NCBI GenBank assembly: GCA_938743325.2
Contig: OW568890.1
Coordinates: 1 to 64,000, forward strand
Source: Pycnococcus provasolii
Lineage: Eukaryota > Chlorophyta > Pseudoscourfieldiophyceae > Pseudoscourfieldiales > Pycnococcaceae
Reading direction: 5' to 3'
Length of the DNA stretch: 64,000 nucleotides
The first letter of the stretch is position 1. Below are more notes on the stretch, generated by a model. That model had not been told where the DNA came from. It searched no databases and saw nothing but the letters and a program-made list of their open reading frames with translations. The DNA itself is not shown here.

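Noticed and set aside
13615-64000. Bacterial PKS contamination
   Set aside because: The gene sits on the same sequence as a eukaryotic telomere and TATA-driven surface-protein genes, and the AT-less, run-rich structure fits algal PKSs.

Overview
This window is a chromosome end of a eukaryote. It opens with 26 perfect CCCTAA hexamers (TTAGGG on the other strand), then a degenerate TTGTAA-interspersed zone, then about 13 kb of subtelomere carrying three ordinary-sized genes. From 13.6 kb to the right edge lies one gigantic minus-strand gene. Long intronless reading frames, eukaryotic TATA boxes instead of ribosome binding sites, hydroxyproline-type SPPPP blocks and an AT-less modular type I polyketide synthase (PKS) all point to a unicellular alga. 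A green, prasinophyte-like alga seems most likely. TTAGGG instead of the plant-type TTTAGGG, and giant PKSs in haptophytes, leave other algal lineages open.

Layout: 1-235 telomere. 236-1945 has no convincing gene and three copies of a short palindrome. 1946-3208 (minus) is a hypothetical protein with a possible ParB-like patch. 3275-3822 holds tandem and inverted repeats and a 31-C run. 4140-6416 (minus) is a secreted Tyr/Gly/Asp-rich, Cys-rich protein. 6462-7960 is a divergent promoter region with a 43-C run. 7961-13537 (plus) is a membrane-anchored protein of alternating cadherin-like beta-sandwich repeats and proline-rich rods. 13538-13614 is a short convergent gap. 13615-64000 (minus) is the PKS, open at the right edge, so its N-terminus lies outside the window.

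The visible PKS is at least 16,794 residues in one uninterrupted frame. N to C it reads: AMP-ligase (partial) - crotonase-like linker - ACP-ACP - KS1-DH-KR - ACP-ACP - condensation domain - AMP-ligase - crotonase-like linker - ACP-ACP-ACP - seven modules (KS2 to KS8), six of them fully reducing and one (module 4) without ER and with a damaged DH - KS9 - ACP - thioesterase - a second thioesterase-like domain without its nucleophile. None of the nine KS domains is followed by an acyltransferase, so extender units must be loaded in trans.

Modules 6, 7 and 8 are exact-length tandem copies of 4,836 bp. Modules 2 to 8 share mosaic single-base variants, which indicates gene conversion. Small, less GC-rich patches escape this homogenisation, and they lie where the modules differ in function. 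Read literally, the line makes a long, mostly saturated chain with one internal hydroxyl. Its assignment to any particular product or cell-wall role is inference.
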